Positions 30,208 to 41,466 of a stretch of 64,000 nucleotides of DNA are shown in pieces. Origin of the DNA: Sugiyamaella lignohabitans (taxonomy: Eukaryota; Ascomycota; Dipodascomycetes; Dipodascales; Trichomonascaceae); NCBI RefSeq assembly GCF_001640025.1, contig NC_031671.1, forward strand, positions 1,860,001 to 1,924,000. The letters are read 5' to 3'. The notes below the pieces were generated by a model that saw only the letters and a list, made by a program, of their open reading frames with translations, was not told the origin of the DNA and did not search any database. The translations under genes and the position numbers were made by a program. The number at the start of each line of letters is the position of its first letter. Position 1 is the first letter of the stretch.

Positions 30208-32316
30208 ATGTCAGACCCGTTTGAAGAGTCTCCGTGGGGCGATCAGGTGTCGCTGTCCAACCATAACTCGTCTGGAGCCTCGTCGTTGCACAACCAGGAT
30301 GTGGCTGCCGGTGACGGTGGTAGGACGGCGGCGTTTGGAGCTGACGAAAGTGAGGGGCTTGGTTTGAAGACTGATGGTGAGAATGCTGGAAAACAGGACG
30401 AAGAAGAAGGAGAAGAAGGAGAACAGCACAACTCACGGGTGAACGAATTAAGTTCAGGAAACGAGCATGGAATTGGTAGTAGCAGTTCAGGAGCGACGAC
30501 TTCGGCGATGGCCGCTGCTGGGTTGCTCGATGATGGTGCGGAAGATGACCACCAACCATTGTCGAGTTCAAAGAGCAAGTTTGCATCTTCTTCGTCGACA
30601 CCTTCAGCAGTATCAGACATTCGAACCCCAGAACGACATCATGGCAAGACCCGAGTCACTCCCAGAAGACTGGCCACTAGATCCAGGAAAATCACCCAAC
30701 CTGTGTTCACAGAAGAGGCTTCTAACGACCCATTGGGCCCTCTTGGACCTCTTGGCCCATCAAATGGCGATGATAGCGAGAGTACAAGTAGTAATAATGG
30801 CGGTTCAAAGGGAGGAGCACCGGATTCAGGTGCCGGTAGTAGAATAGGAAGAACAGGCAATTCTGGCGATTTGGATGATTCAAATGATACAGACGGAGCG
30901 TCAATGATAAGCAGTCGTCTGGCTTCGACCAGTTTATCACCCACAAAGGACAGAAGTGTTGCTGGTGGGTTTGCCGGGGCCGGGGCTGGGATTAGTGGTG
31001 GTCAACAGGGAGAGTCAGATATTGGAGCCGGGTCGGGGCCAGGCTCTGCTTCGTTGTTCCAGGACGTGCCATTAAACTATCCATCGTCAGAAACAGATAA
31101 CAGCAGTTCACATGCTGTAGTTGGCGGTGCTGTTAATGCTGGCAGCGGGTCATCAGGAGCGAGTCCCGAGTTCCAAATCACAGTTGGAGATCCAATTAAA
31201 GTAGGAGATATCACATCTGCTCATACTGTATACACAGTTCATTGTAAGACAACGTCACCAAACTTTTCGAAATCAGAGACAGCAGTTACTCGTCGATACA
31301 GAGATTTCCGATGGGTATTCCATGCTCTAGAACATAATAATCCCGGGGTTATCATTCCACCGCCACCAGATAAACAGGCTGTGGGACGATTTAATGAGGA
31401 TTTTGTGGAGCAACGACGAGCTGCGCTGGAGAATATGTTGAAAAAGATGGCAGCACATCCGATTCTGAAGAACGACCCGGACTTGAGACTGTTTTTGGAA
31501 TCGGAAGCGTTTTCAAACGATATCAAGAACCGGGTAATGAGCAGCGATGAAGTGGATGCTGCTACGTCGATAGCTACGAGCACCGGAGGTGGGTTTATGG
31601 GGACATTAGGAGGAGCATTTTCGTTTTCGGCCAAGTTTGTGGAAACAAGCCAGTGGTTTATTGATAAAAAGGAGTATTTAGATTCTTTGGAGTCACAATT
31701 AAAGAGTCTTGCCAAAGCATTAGACCTTGTAGTGAGCCAGCGACGCGAATTGAGCGACTCGACCGGCGAGTTTGCACTAGTATTGGAAGCCCTGGCTGAT
31801 GTGGAGATATCCAAGTCGCTGTCGCAGTTATTAGTGGCGTTTTCCGAGTCTCAAACGCGGATCCAGGATCTATACTCACGACAATGTTTACAAGACATTC
31901 TGTCCTTGTCTACGACTATTGACGAGTACCTTCGACTCATCTCATCTGTCCGAACAGTGTTTCTCCAGCGACAAAAGGCGTATTTTGCAGTACAATCAGC
32001 CGAACAAGAGCTCGGTAAGAAACAAACACATCTGGAAAAGCTGCTCAGACAAGGCAAGACCTTACAAGACAAGATCTCTGCTCTTGAACAAGAAGTCGAC
32101 GCCCAAGAAAAGAAAGTGCTCAACCAACGAGTGGCTTTTGACGATATGTCCAAACGCATCGTAGTCGAATTCGACCGTCTCGAGCACGAACGCATCCACG
32201 ACTTCCGCAACTCGGTCGAACTGTTCCTCGAAAACGCCGTCGAATCGCAAAAAGAGGCCATCGAGGTCTGGGAAACCTTCTACCAACGGTCCTTTGTAGC
32301 TACTGCCTCTTCCTAA
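30208..32316 (+). CDS. VPS5: Sorting nexin Vps5, PX-BAR retromer subunit
   Basis: Vps5 works with Vps17 and the Vps26/29/35 trimer to recycle receptors from endosome to Golgi. The ATG at 30208 (MSDPFEESPW) gives 702 residues (Saccharomyces 675). Residues 1-310 are Ser/Gly-rich and disordered. A PX domain spans about 320-435, with the phosphoinositide-binding RRYRDFRWVFHAL and the loop VIIPPPPDKQAVGRF. A BAR domain follows from about 460, with FVETSQWFIDKKEYLDSLES and a long charged coiled coil (SAEQELGKKQTHLEKLL) to the end. The frame is open upstream to 29887, but that part is only translation of GC element 11. Single exon. Confidence 0.93.
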   Translation: MSDPFEESPWGDQVSLSNHNSSGASSLHNQDVAAGDGGRTAAFGADESEGLGLKTDGENAGKQDEEEGEEGEQHNSRVNELSSGNEHGIGSSSSGATTSAMAAAGLLDDGAEDDHQPLSSSKSKFASSSSTPSAVSDIRTPERHHGKTRVTPRRLATRSRKITQPVFTEEASNDPLGPLGPLGPSNGDDSESTSSNNGGSKGGAPDSGAGSRIGRTGNSGDLDDSNDTDGASMISSRLASTSLSPTKDRSVAGGFAGAGAGISGGQQGESDIGAGSGPGSASLFQDVPLNYPSSETDNSSSHAVVGGAVNAGSGSSGASPEFQITVGDPIKVGDITSAHTVYTVHCKTTSPNFSKSETAVTRRYRDFRWVFHALEHNNPGVIIPPPPDKQAVGRFNEDFVEQRRAALENMLKKMAAHPILKNDPDLRLFLESEAFSNDIKNRVMSSDEVDAATSIATSTGGGFMGTLGGAFSFSAKFVETSQWFIDKKEYLDSLESQLKSLAKALDLVVSQRRELSDSTGEFALVLEALADVEISKSLSQLLVAFSESQTRIQDLYSRQCLQDILSLSTTIDEYLRLISSVRTVFLQRQKAYFAVQSAEQELGKKQTHLEKLLRQGKTLQDKISALEQEVDAQEKKVLNQRVAFDDMSKRIVVEFDRLEHERIHDFRNSVELFLENAVESQKEAIEVWETFYQRSFVATASS

Positions 32317-32351
32317 ACGACTCTTTTTATTATTATTTTCTGTGCCTCCAC

Positions 32352-32406
32352 TGCCTCCGGCGGCTGGGGCTCCGCCCCAGACCCCGTGGCTCCTGCTTCG
32401 CAGGAG
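32352..32406. repeat. GC palindromic element 12, left half
   Basis: Left arm plus the CTCCTGCTTCGCAGGAG hairpin, 36 bp after the VPS5 stop; no matching right arm before element 13. Confidence 0.85.
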
Positions 32407-32499
32407 AAATTCACTGATCCCCTGGCGACGACTGGACCCTGATCGACCATTCAGGGTCCTGATCACTCTAGGAAAATAAATGCTTGTACCCGACCTTGC

Positions 32500-32640
32500 A
32501 AGCCTCCGGCGGCTGGGGCTCTGTCCCAGTCCCCGTGACTCCTGCTTCTCAGGAGAGACCGGGGGGACCCCCTCGCAACGACTCGAGCGGAGCGAGAGGA
32601 GCAACCAGGGTCTGGGGCGGAGCCCCAGCCGCCGGAGGCA
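32500..32640. repeat. GC palindromic element 13
   Basis: Complete. The left arm has CTCTGTCCCAGTCCCC and the hairpin loop CTCCTGCTTCTCAGGAG, so the two sides have drifted apart. Confidence 0.9.
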
Positions 32641-32762
32641 GTGCCCCCTAAGCACATGTATGCGCGTACCCGGGACGGCGCGGCTGCATGTTGGAAGATG
32701 CAGTTCACGAAGTGTCGTTTATGGTGAGAAAGTGTGAGAGTTGAGAGAAGAAAGAGCACGAG

Positions 32763-33281
32763 ATGGACCCTTTAGAAGATCCGAAGTTGCTGCCTTCGCA
32801 GGTGTATACGACCGCGGCTGCGCTGCTGGGATCGGTGGACCGTAAGTAGAGGGTGGTTTTTGTGTGGAAGATGGCGATGAGGACTAACGAGAGGACAGGA
32901 AAGGTGGTTGTGTCGCTGAGAGACGGGCGGAAACTGTTTGGAGTTTTGCGGTCGTTTGATCAGTACGCGAACCTGGTGCTCCAGGATACGATTGAACGCA
33001 TTTTCATTGATGGTTCGTACGGCGAGCTCAAACGCGGTTTGTATATAGTGCGAGGCGAGAACGTGGCGCTTCTGGGAGAAATCGATCCCGAAAAAGAGGA
33101 GATTCTACAAACCGACGGGCGTCCAGGATCTCTGGGGTCGCTGCGTAAGGTGCCGTTCAACGAGATCGAGAAACAGCTGGAACAAAAAGTGGCCTCGCTC
33201 AAAAAAGCCGACAAAACGCAGGCCGCCAAACTGCACGGGTTCGGGCTCAATGCCGAAACCCTGCTCGACAATCTCTACTAG
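32763..33281 (+). CDS. LSM1: Lsm1, Lsm1-7/Pat1 mRNA decapping activator
   Basis: Lsm1 is the defining subunit of the cytoplasmic Lsm1-7 ring, which binds 3' ends of deadenylated mRNA and promotes decapping. Two exons, 32763-32841 and 32899-33281, give 153 residues. The 57 bp intron has a GTAAGT donor at 32842, a GACTAAC branch site and an ACAG acceptor at 32898. The join gives LLGSVDR-KVVVSLRDGRKLFG, the Sm1 strand start. Sm1 continues LRSFDQYANLVLQDTIERIF; Sm2 is GLYIVRGENVALLGEID. The C-terminal extension (about 60 residues, Lys/Gln-rich) is typical of Lsm1 and separates it from Lsm8. Unspliced reading would start at an internal ATG and lose the N-terminus. Confidence 0.93.
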
Positions 33282-33337
33282 AAACCGCCATGGCTAATGA
33301 CTGTAATAATATACTGACGATTCTGCTGGGATCGGAC

Positions 33338-33477
33338 TGCCTCCGGCGGCTGGGGCTCTGCCCCAGACCCCGTTGCTCCTGCTTCGCAGGAGATTTGGCT
33401 GGGACCCCTCTCGCAACGACTCGAGCGAAGCGAGAGGAGCAGCGGGGTCTGGGGCGGAGCCCCAGCCGCCGGAGGCA
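33338..33477. repeat. GC palindromic element 14
   Basis: Complete, between the convergent LSM1 and MAK10 stops. CACCCG follows 7 bp outside the right end. Confidence 0.92.
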
Positions 33478-33515
33478 GCGTGGCCACCCGAAGTTCACGG
33501 ATATATTACACTGGA

Positions 33516-36002
33516 TTATTTGTGGGAGGAGGAGGGGGTGGTGAGGGTGATGACGGGGAAGAAGAGGTGGCAGCCGTCGGTTTTGACGAGTGCTTTTTTG
33601 GTGGAGAGTGTGGGGTGTTGGGCGAGGAGAGTGAGTTCTTTGGCGAGGGAGTCGTTGTCTGTGAGTGGTTCGAGTGCCCGTTTGAGGTCGGCGCCCGAGA
33701 TGGAGATGGTCAGGGCGGATCGTTTGAGGAGATCGAGGCCTGGGTTCGGTTGGGATACTGAGGTCAGGCTGGTGACGAGTGAACGGCACGAGTCGGCGAA
33801 ATGTTTGGCAAAGTCCAGAGCCAATTTGATTGTGGGTGCGGATGTTTGGAGTCCTTCACGGAGTTCTTGGTAAGAGGGTGCTTCAGGGATTCCTACAGAC
33901 GAGAACGGTTTCATTCGAAGTCCGTGAAGAAGTTCAGGAGATGTGGCCATGGCTGAGGGATGGTCAGGGATATATCCTGCCAGTTGTAATGCCAGACTGT
34001 GGTACTGGTTGGCCATGGTGATTTGATCCAGTGCCATGGACTCCAGTTCAAGTGCACTGATATATCGCGCAGACACTCGTTGATTCGTCTGTTCGAGAAA
34101 GGTGCGAATTCGTGATAAATGTTCTCGTAACTTGGTCATCAGGTAGTGGCCATACGAGTACATGATAGGAAACTCCCATGGTTTATATACATCGAGCTCA
34201 AACCCGAGAAGAACCACCCATGTCATAATCTGCAGTTTTCGAAGGTACACCCACGACGATATAGGCAGAGCTGGCACTTTCGAATTATCAGCAAGTGAGA
34301 TGGTTTGTTCTTCTACAAGCGGTTCAAGAGCTTGTTCGAGATTCTCGGCACTCACTTGAAGACTGTCCCATGAAAGAATACAATGAGCCAGATTCTGTCG
34401 CTGTCGAGGTCGGTTTTGACACATGACTGCTAAAAGGTCAGTATAACATAGCACTGCCTGCTGTAAAAACGGTTCGACCAGTCGTTTGATAGACGGGGTT
34501 GATGACTTGAGAACCGTGTCGTAAGTGGGACTCGACATCTCCTGGATATCTCGAATGACCCATGTTTTAAACGGCAAGCCCAGAATATCTGAAGGACCCA
34601 CCACCAATCTTAACATGGCTCTTACTATTGGCAGAGGACGTGGGTTTTGCCGTTCGGAGAATGTTAAATAGTATGCCAATAAATCCGACGACTTGTCGAC
34701 ACTGAACAGATCCCGGAACCCTTGAATGCTGTCTACAATGTTATGTAAAGTAGTATATGCCTCAGAAACCGGCATATCACGCAATTGCAGTAGCGGACTC
34801 GGGTTCATGACTCGTGTTTGAACTCCATCTGAGAAACTGGTCTTGAATTTCTCATACTTCGAATCATCATCGGCCAGCACCGTGCTTTTAATCGACGTTA
34901 TCAGTCCCAATGCTGCCACCAAATGTGTAGGTTTTTTAGGAACCTTTTGATTGAGAACATACAGCCATTCCGCCCGTAACTTGATTCGATCCGAAACGTG
35001 TGAAGACGAGGCAGAGGCAGAATCCTGACCCGATTTCGCAGCGGCGGTAGCTGGCGGGGTCTTTTTGTGGGCATTTTTGCTCCATTTAGCAGCTGCTTCC
35101 AGTGCTCGTACTACGATATCAACTGACAGCGGTTCTAAAAAGCACATACCCGACTTGTTAATAATGATATCCTCTTCTGGATAAATAGCGTTGGTGGACA
35201 TAGGATCCAGAACCGTGATGGCTTGGTCCACGCATTTCGCGAGTCCCAGAATATAAACATCCACCACGTCTTTCCAACTGCCGATATTATTGGTTTTCTC
35301 AACGATATACTCTTCCAAATACGCCTTGACCTCGAATGGCGGCACGCCAGGAGCCTCAGTAATGGACGCCAGTCCACCCAGCACCTGTTCCACAAACACA
35401 CAACTTAAAACGGTCTGTAACAGCATCGGACCACTATGCCACATCAACTCGCGAGCCAGCAGCAAATCCATCACCGCCATAGCATCCTCGGCACTTTCTA
35501 TACTCGCTGAGCCGTCTAAATCGTCCTGCAACGGCCGGTACTTCGACCCCGAATCCATCTTATCATTCCCAATCTCCAGGGCATGAACGCCATCCAACAA
35601 CGTAAACCCTGGCTCGTGCACCAGCTCGTCCGACCTTAACTCTAATAAACCGTTAGCAACCTGCTCTGGTGGCACTGCCTCCGGCGGCTGGGGCTCCGCC
35701 CCAGACCCCGCTGCTCCTCTCGCTGCGCTCGAGTCGTTACGTCCACGGCAAACTCCTGCGAAGCAGGAGCCACGGGGTCTGGGGCGAAGCTCCAGCCGCC
35801 GGAGGCACGACCCGACCCCCTAGTTCGCGACTTACTGTCGACGTCGTGCTTGAACTCGCTCGTGATGTCGAGGTATTTATCATGTCCGTAGAGTGTGGGT
35901 CCTGGAGTCCGGTTAGTTTGATACCCTGTGAAAAGGCACGGGATCCAGCTGTGCTGGTGGCATCGCAGTTGTCATACCATTTTCGTTGCTATTTTCAGTC
36001 AT
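33516..36002 (-). CDS. MAK10: Mak10/Naa35, auxiliary subunit of the NatC N-acetyltransferase
   Basis: NatC (Mak3, Mak10, Mak31) acetylates N-termini starting Met-Leu, Met-Ile and similar; Mak10 is the large scaffold subunit. I rebuild three exons: 36002-35978, 35901-35836 and 35641-33516, giving 738 residues (Saccharomyces 733). Intron 1 (76 bp) has a GTATGA donor, ACTAAC and CCAG. Intron 2 (194 bp) has GTAAGT, GCTAAC and TTAG and contains GC element 15. The joined N-terminus contains YLDITSEFKHDVDKLRSDEL and then GFTLLDGVHALEIGNDKMDSG split over two lines of homology, the Naa35 signature (xxALEIxxxKMDSG). The open frame before exon 3 runs into the GC element and starts at GTG, so it is not the true start. 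Confidence is high for the family and moderate for exon 1. Confidence 0.87.
35676..35807. repeat. GC palindromic element 15, inside MAK10 intron 2
   Basis: Complete, 132 bp of a 194 bp intron, leaving 62 bp. The right arm has GGGGCGAAGCTCC. Confidence 0.9.
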
Positions 36003-36494
36003 CTCGTTTGTATTGTTGTGGTCTTTGGAGATGAGTGGATCACGACGAGATCTCGAGATCTGCTGGTAAATCAAAGTGCATGCACAAAAAGCGGCTTGCA
36101 GCAGTTGTCGCTGGAATTTCCCGCTCAATTGCGTTCCTTCTGGCCTCTGTTTCCAGTTCTGTTTTATCCAGTATCAACTCTCGCCTGCAATGGCTGCTGA
36201 AACTGAAAAAAACTTCCGTTGTTGTATTTTTCAGTGAAAAATAAACATAAACAGATCCACCCCCTGGTCATCAAACCCCTGCCCTAATCTTATCAAAGTT
36301 TAGGACGATCGAGAAAAAAACGCCAAAAAACTACAGCACCTTCTGTTCACGCCTGGTCTCCCACGGCATTACTGATCAAGGCTCTCAGAGGCTTGAATAT
36401 GATTGATCGGACGGGAAATCTTATTTTACTCTGGATATGGCCGTAGCTGACAACTAAGGGCGTCCCCTGCTTGTGACCCACTGCGAACGGGCGC
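36003..36494. other. Spacer between MAK10 start and VPS1 end
   Basis: Holds the MAK10 promoter. The MAK10 exon 1 frame is open upstream to an ATG at 36128, which would add 42 residues; I prefer the start at 36002. Confidence 0.5.
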
Positions 36495-36654
36495 TGCCTC
36501 CGGCGGCTGGGGCTCTGCCCCAGACCCCTCTGCTCCTCTCGCTACGCTCGAGTCGGACGTCGAGGTCCCAGCAACTCGGGTGTCGAGGATCCCAGCAACT
36601 CCTGCGAAGCAGGAGCGACCAGGGTCTGGGGCGGAGCCCCAGCCGCCGGAGGCA
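36495..36654. repeat. GC palindromic element 16
   Basis: Complete but longer (160 bp). The interior carries an extra copy of GGTCCCAGCAACTC-like sequence. Confidence 0.9.
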
Positions 36655-36696
36655 CGCGCCTCCCACAAGAGCCCGTTGGCAAGCACATTATCTATT

Positions 36697-39070
36697 CTAT
36701 ACACTGGAGACGATGTTGGAGGCCTCTTGGAGCGCTTTGACCATTTTCTGGCACTCTTTGCGGCGCTGCACGGTGAACTCGTTTTCTTTGACGAGGTCGT
36801 CGACTTCGTCTGATTTGTAGAGGTTCTCGAGGAGCTCTTTCTGGATGCCTTCTTTGGAGAAGGAGATCAGATTGAGGGTGATGGATTTGGGCACCAGGTC
36901 GGCAATGGTCCGTTGGACAATGGCAAAGTATGAGTTAATGAGCAGTTTGATGACCTCGGTTTCGAGCGTCTCACGTTCCGTCATTTGTCCAGATGCTCGA
37001 AGTACTGCGGGTGGACTTTCCATAGCAGCCAGTCGTTTCTTGTTCTTGGACGCAAACAGATTGCCGAAGAACCCACCAAATACCGCGTTCTCGTTCGAAG
37101 AACCGTTCAAATCCATCGAATTGCGGTTGGATCCCGCTTGAATAGGCAGTGGTTTGCCAGTCTTGGGATCGAGTTGTACGGGCTTCGACAATTGCATTTT
37201 GTTCGATACAATATCCATTGCTTGGTTACCCTTGAGCAGGTCCGGATGTGCACTATTGATATAACTCTCCTCCATAGCAACAAGATCCGATACTAGTTTG
37301 TTGGTGGGGACTTGAGCACTACGCAAAAACGCAATAAACACCTGAGAAATCTTGGCTTTCAAAGCAGGATATCTGTTGAACGATGGTTTAGCGAGAATCT
37401 GGCTTTGGATTCTTACTAACTCGTCAAATACCAAAGTCACACATTTAATCGACGGCTCTTCAAATCGTTTAATCTGTTTCTTAACTAGAAACTCAAATGG
37501 TGCCATTCCTACAAATAACGAGGGCACTAATCCAGCAGAGTTGAACAGAATAGTCCGGATATCGGCGTCTTTGATCTGATCAAAAGGATCTAGTGATTTG
37601 ATACCATTTGTGAAGATTTCGTGGAACACAAAGCTGATTCGCGCTCCTCCGCTGAGTTCTTGAGACGACACGTCTTGACCACGGCCCTCCAGAACAGATC
37701 GATACTCGTCAGAGAACTCGGTAATAGTCGATAATACTACATTACTAGGAGACCCCAGATCCGCAGGACCTAGAGCAGCTAGCTCGGTCTGGTATTTCTT
37801 CAAACTGGTTTCGATTCGGGCCTTAATATCCGGTAACGTCGTCTTAATATGGTTCAAAAGAATGCTATTCAACCGTTTGGCCAAGTATGGAGTACCGCAA
37901 TATTGCGACTTGGCCCGGTACGAAGCGTGGTTCTCAAAGAAGTCGCGTTCATATTCTAAAGCCGACTTGATGGATTTGTTGGTGGTGATATCTTTCTGGC
38001 CTCTATTAATCACTGGTACGTATCCAAATCGCAGTGGAATGATTTTTCCCGACAAAATATCAATCACATCTGTTCCCTGGTCCATAAGATCGATTTTGGT
38101 CAGAACTCCAATAGTCCTGCTTCCTTCTGGGTCCACTTCACGGGCCAACTTCAATCCGTCCGAATTGGCCAAATCCGTGTTAGCTGCTGTCACTGACAAG
38201 ATAATAGCATTGGGTTTGGAAATGTACTTTAAAACCATCTCCTTGATCTGACGCTCGATATCTTTAGGCTGGTCTCCCACTGGCACCTTTGTAAGACCCG
38301 GCAAATCGACCAGTGTCAAAGTAAGCACATTAGGCGAATAAATTCGCAAATTAATAGGAGCAGACGAGATTCCTGCATTCTTACCAGTTTTCAACTCTGT
38401 TTCACGAACAATCTCGTTACGAATCTCATTGAAGTTATAGAATTTCTTGCCTGGCAAATGAAGAAACTCTCCCCATTCGTCTTCATTCGACTCCTTATCA
38501 ACAGCAGCACCCGACGAGTTTGCAGATTCGGCATTTCCTGCTCCATTGGCCTTGGCAGCCTCGTTATCAACCACATCTATCAAACTACCACTGCCAGATC
38601 CCGTGCCATTCACCGAACTCGAGCCCGTTGCCGTTGCACGACGATTGACCAACTGCAGCACCAACGGCCGTCTCGTAACAATACCCGTACCACGAGGCAA
38701 GAAATCCCGACCCACGATATTCTCTAAAACAGAGCTCTTTCCACTACTCTGCGACCCCACGACCGTGATCTGGGGAAGATCGATAGAATGCCCCGATGAC
38801 CCGACCGTGGCCAAAGCGTCCTATTTTCCTTGTTAGACCATTTGTGCAAGTCTGGTACTGCCTCCGGCGGCTGGGGCTGTGCCCCAGACCCCCCAGCTCC
38901 TCTCGCTACGCTCGAGTCGACCGTCTACGGTCCTAGCAATCTCCTGCGAAGCAGGAGCAACGGGGTCTGGGGCAGCGCCCCAGCCGCCGGAGGCACCTGA
39001 CCCCCCTCTCCGCAATCCCTCCCAGTCTTACCTGAAGTCGATTGACGATGCTAATCAGATGTTGGTCCAT
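36697..39070 (-). CDS. VPS1: Vps1, dynamin-like GTPase
   Basis: Vps1 drives membrane fission in Golgi-endosome-vacuole traffic and peroxisome division. Exons are 39070-39032 and 38820-36697, giving 720 residues (Saccharomyces 704). Exon 1 encodes [13 protein letters not shown] and joins [10 protein letters not shown], which matches the start of Vps1. The donor is GTAAGA at 39031, the branch TCTAAC and the acceptor AATAG at 38821; the 211 bp intron contains GC element 17. GTPase motifs are GSQSSGKSS (G1), [12 protein letters not shown] (G2), [14 protein letters not shown] (G3) and LTKIDLMD (G4). A variable, Ser/Gly/Asn-rich insert (about 75-120) follows G2 as in Vps1. The stalk and GED follow; there is no PH domain, so it is not a classical dynamin. 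The unspliced frame begins at TTG. Confidence 0.95.
38859..38995. repeat. GC palindromic element 17, inside the VPS1 intron
   Basis: Complete, 137 bp of a 211 bp intron, leaving 74 bp. Arms read GGGGCTGTGCCCC and GGGGCAGCGCCCC. Confidence 0.92.
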
Positions 39071-39202
39071 AATCAGCCTGTTTACGCTCGCTGGTCCGTA
39101 TGTTTCTCTGTGTTTATCTGTGATGTGTGTCGTAATCTCGTGAACTTCAAATGCCGGTGCCACTCATTCTGCCTGGGCAAGGGTTTATTGACGAGTGGGC
39201 AC

Positions 39203-39490
39203 TGCCTCCGGCGGCTGGGGCTCCGCCCCAGACCCCGTGGCTCCTCTCGCTACGCTCGAGTCAGTTCCGTGGGGATCTGTTGTGAGTTAGGGGTAGTGAA
39301 ATTGGGTTGTTTCGGGGTCGGGGAGGGTTTATGATCGGGAGACCGGTTTACCCCTATAATTACCTATTTAGGCAGTCTACCTACAAACAAACCCCCTGAA
39401 CCCCTGACAGTCTTGAACACCCCCAATCCCGAGTCGAGCGAAGCGAGACGAGCAGCAGGGTCTGGGGCGGAGCCCCAGCCGCCGGAGGCA
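39203..39490. repeat. GC palindromic element 18, arms separated
   Basis: Left half 39203-39263 and right half 39429-39490 enclose about 165 bp of unrelated DNA. This is either an element with a long interior or an insertion between the arms. Confidence 0.85.
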
Positions 39491-39515
39491 GCACCTCACC
39501 CTAAAAAGAAATATA

Positions 39516-40919
39516 TTAAGACCGAGTATGGCTGGTCATAGTGGACCACAGGATCATGTTGGCCAGGTTGTGGGAGATGACTTCGAGACCCAGTTCGCGG
39601 GTGTTGGTGGTTCGACCTACGTAGTACATGAGAACGGGCCATGAGTGGATCTGGTTGGGTTCGGCCTCGATGCGAATTTTGCCACATTGGCTGGTGATGG
39701 CGTAGAACTCTTCGATGTCGGGTGCGAGGACCTCTTCTTCGCCGTAGGTGAGATAGATCCCGTGCTCGGGGAACGCTCGAGTCCACCATTCGCGAGACCG
39801 GCACAGCCCTGGGTTGTGGTGGATATCGCTGTGGATCTGGTTGTCGTCGACGTACCGGTCAGCGTATTTGGCCAGGATCCGGTGGTTAATGTAATCGCTC
39901 GAGTTGTTAGTGACTTTGGTGTATAGTTTTGTCCAAGGAGAGACTAGAATTGCGGCACAGGGTTTTTTCGTGGCATCACACAGCTCAATTCCATTGTACG
40001 GTCGTGCTATGTGCAACAGCAGACTCAGTGCAAGGGTGGCTCCATTAGAATCGCCTGCCAATACTAGCTGTGAGGTGTCGAAAGCGGTGCTGAGATAATT
40101 CCATGCTGCTACTACGCTCTCCATTTGGTCTGAGAACCGGCCCGTTGGTGCTGGTTTATAATCCACTGCAAAGATGGCTGGATTACGAAATCCCTGGGAC
40201 TGCAGCTTTGTCACCATACAGATCAAATACTCGAGATAGAAGTATACCGATGTCATGGAAAATCCTGGCTGGTTAGTCAAATTACTCTTGACGGTTGGGG
40301 AACTTTTACTTACCACCGCCATGTATATAGTATACTACCACGTCGTGCTCCATGCCCCTTCCTGCTGACCTTATCCACAGTCCGTTAAACTTCTCCTGAA
40401 AATAACTCGTTAGTATTTTTTTTCCCATTTCATGAGTCGCCTTGTCGGAATACTCAACTTACATCCACAAACGGTTCGTAGCTGATGTCACCCTGGTCTG
40501 CTGCTCCGTTGTAAAACTTGCGGAAGAAGTAGAACGCCTGTGACAGTCTGTCCGAGAAAAATAGACCCCCAACAGACGTGGGCTCTAAATTCTGTAGAAC
40601 CCATCCCACCATCTGGACAACGATGTACTCCGACAACGCTGCTTGGCGCCCGAACGGACTCCTGTCCTCGTAGGCCCTCACCATTCGCTGGTTGATCAAA
40701 TGGACCGGTAGCTTGATCACTGCTACTGTTAGCACACTCCTCCTCCAAAAACATATCCATTTCACTAAAATCCAATTCAAACCACCAATCATACTCACAA
40801 AAATACGGCCATGCTCCCACAACAAACGTGATAGCGTCCAGGGGCCCTGCTTCAAACACCACCAAAACACTGAAAGCTGCCAGGTAGAACAGTGCCTCGA
40901 TTCCCGATATCGGATCCAT
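39516..40919 (-). CDS. Alpha/beta hydrolase, HSL/Say1-like esterase, four exons
   Basis: A probable membrane-anchored carboxylesterase. Exons 40919-40799, 40719-40463, 40395-40314 and 40264-39516 give 402 residues. Introns are 79, 67 and 49 bp with donors GTGAGT, GTAAGT and GTAAGT and branch sites GCTAAC, TACTAAC and ACTAACC. Exon 1 is hydrophobic (ALFYLAAFSVLVVF), a likely signal anchor. The oxyanion motif YYIHGGGFSM is rebuilt exactly across intron 3, the nucleophile motif is LAGDSNGATL, and the C-terminal QIHSWPVL supplies the His. This is the hormone-sensitive-lipase-like fold to which yeast sterol deacetylase Say1 belongs. Substrate is unknown; Say1-like is inference from layout and length. 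Confidence 0.8.
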
Positions 40920-41092
40920 CGTTTACTTTCCGCAACTCCTGTCTCTGTACAAAGTTCAGCTGTCAGCAAATGTTGCACAGGGATATTACACGACCAGTCA
41001 GTCGTCCGGCGCCGATCCCCACCTGCCTCATTAGTCCTTTTCAGGGGGACCGATAGATCTCGCATCAACCTGCATGCTCCTGTCTCTGGTGC

Positions 41093-41154
41093 TGCCTCCG
41101 GCGGCTGGGGCGAAGCCCCAGACCCCATGGCTCCTCTCGCTTCGCTCGAGTCGG
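41093..41154. repeat. GC palindromic element 19, left half
   Basis: Left arm with GGGGCGAAGCCCC and the CTCGCTTCGCTCGAG interior; no right arm nearby. Confidence 0.85.
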
Positions 41155-41466
41155 GCTTTGAGGGTCTGACAGTGTCGGGGACCTGGTGGCTTCTAAAATA
41201 CAGGTCCATTCGTATCATTTTTAATAGATCCATTGCCGTCACAAATTTTGGTTCAGTATGTAATACAGCATCAGTTACGTATCAAAATATACCATGAGCA
41301 GCAATAATCCCATTAGATATAATAACATTTATATATTGTATCAAATCATTATGACGTAGAGTTGTGATCGGGGAAACTATTCATGGACAACATCATACTT
41401 CAGGGACCGTTGGGACTAAACCTCCCAGTTCAAAAACACTACATTTGTAGTATTGATTGTAAACAT

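Noticed and set aside
35642..35675. MAK10 starting at GTG 35675
   Set aside because: This is intron sequence next to the GC element; spliced exons restore the conserved N-terminus.
35902..35977. A 23-25 bp micro-intron (GTATCA to CCAG) in MAK10 exon 1
   Set aside because: Too short for a spliceosomal intron; the 76 bp intron with donor GTATGA uses the same branch site and acceptor and gives a correct frame from an ATG.
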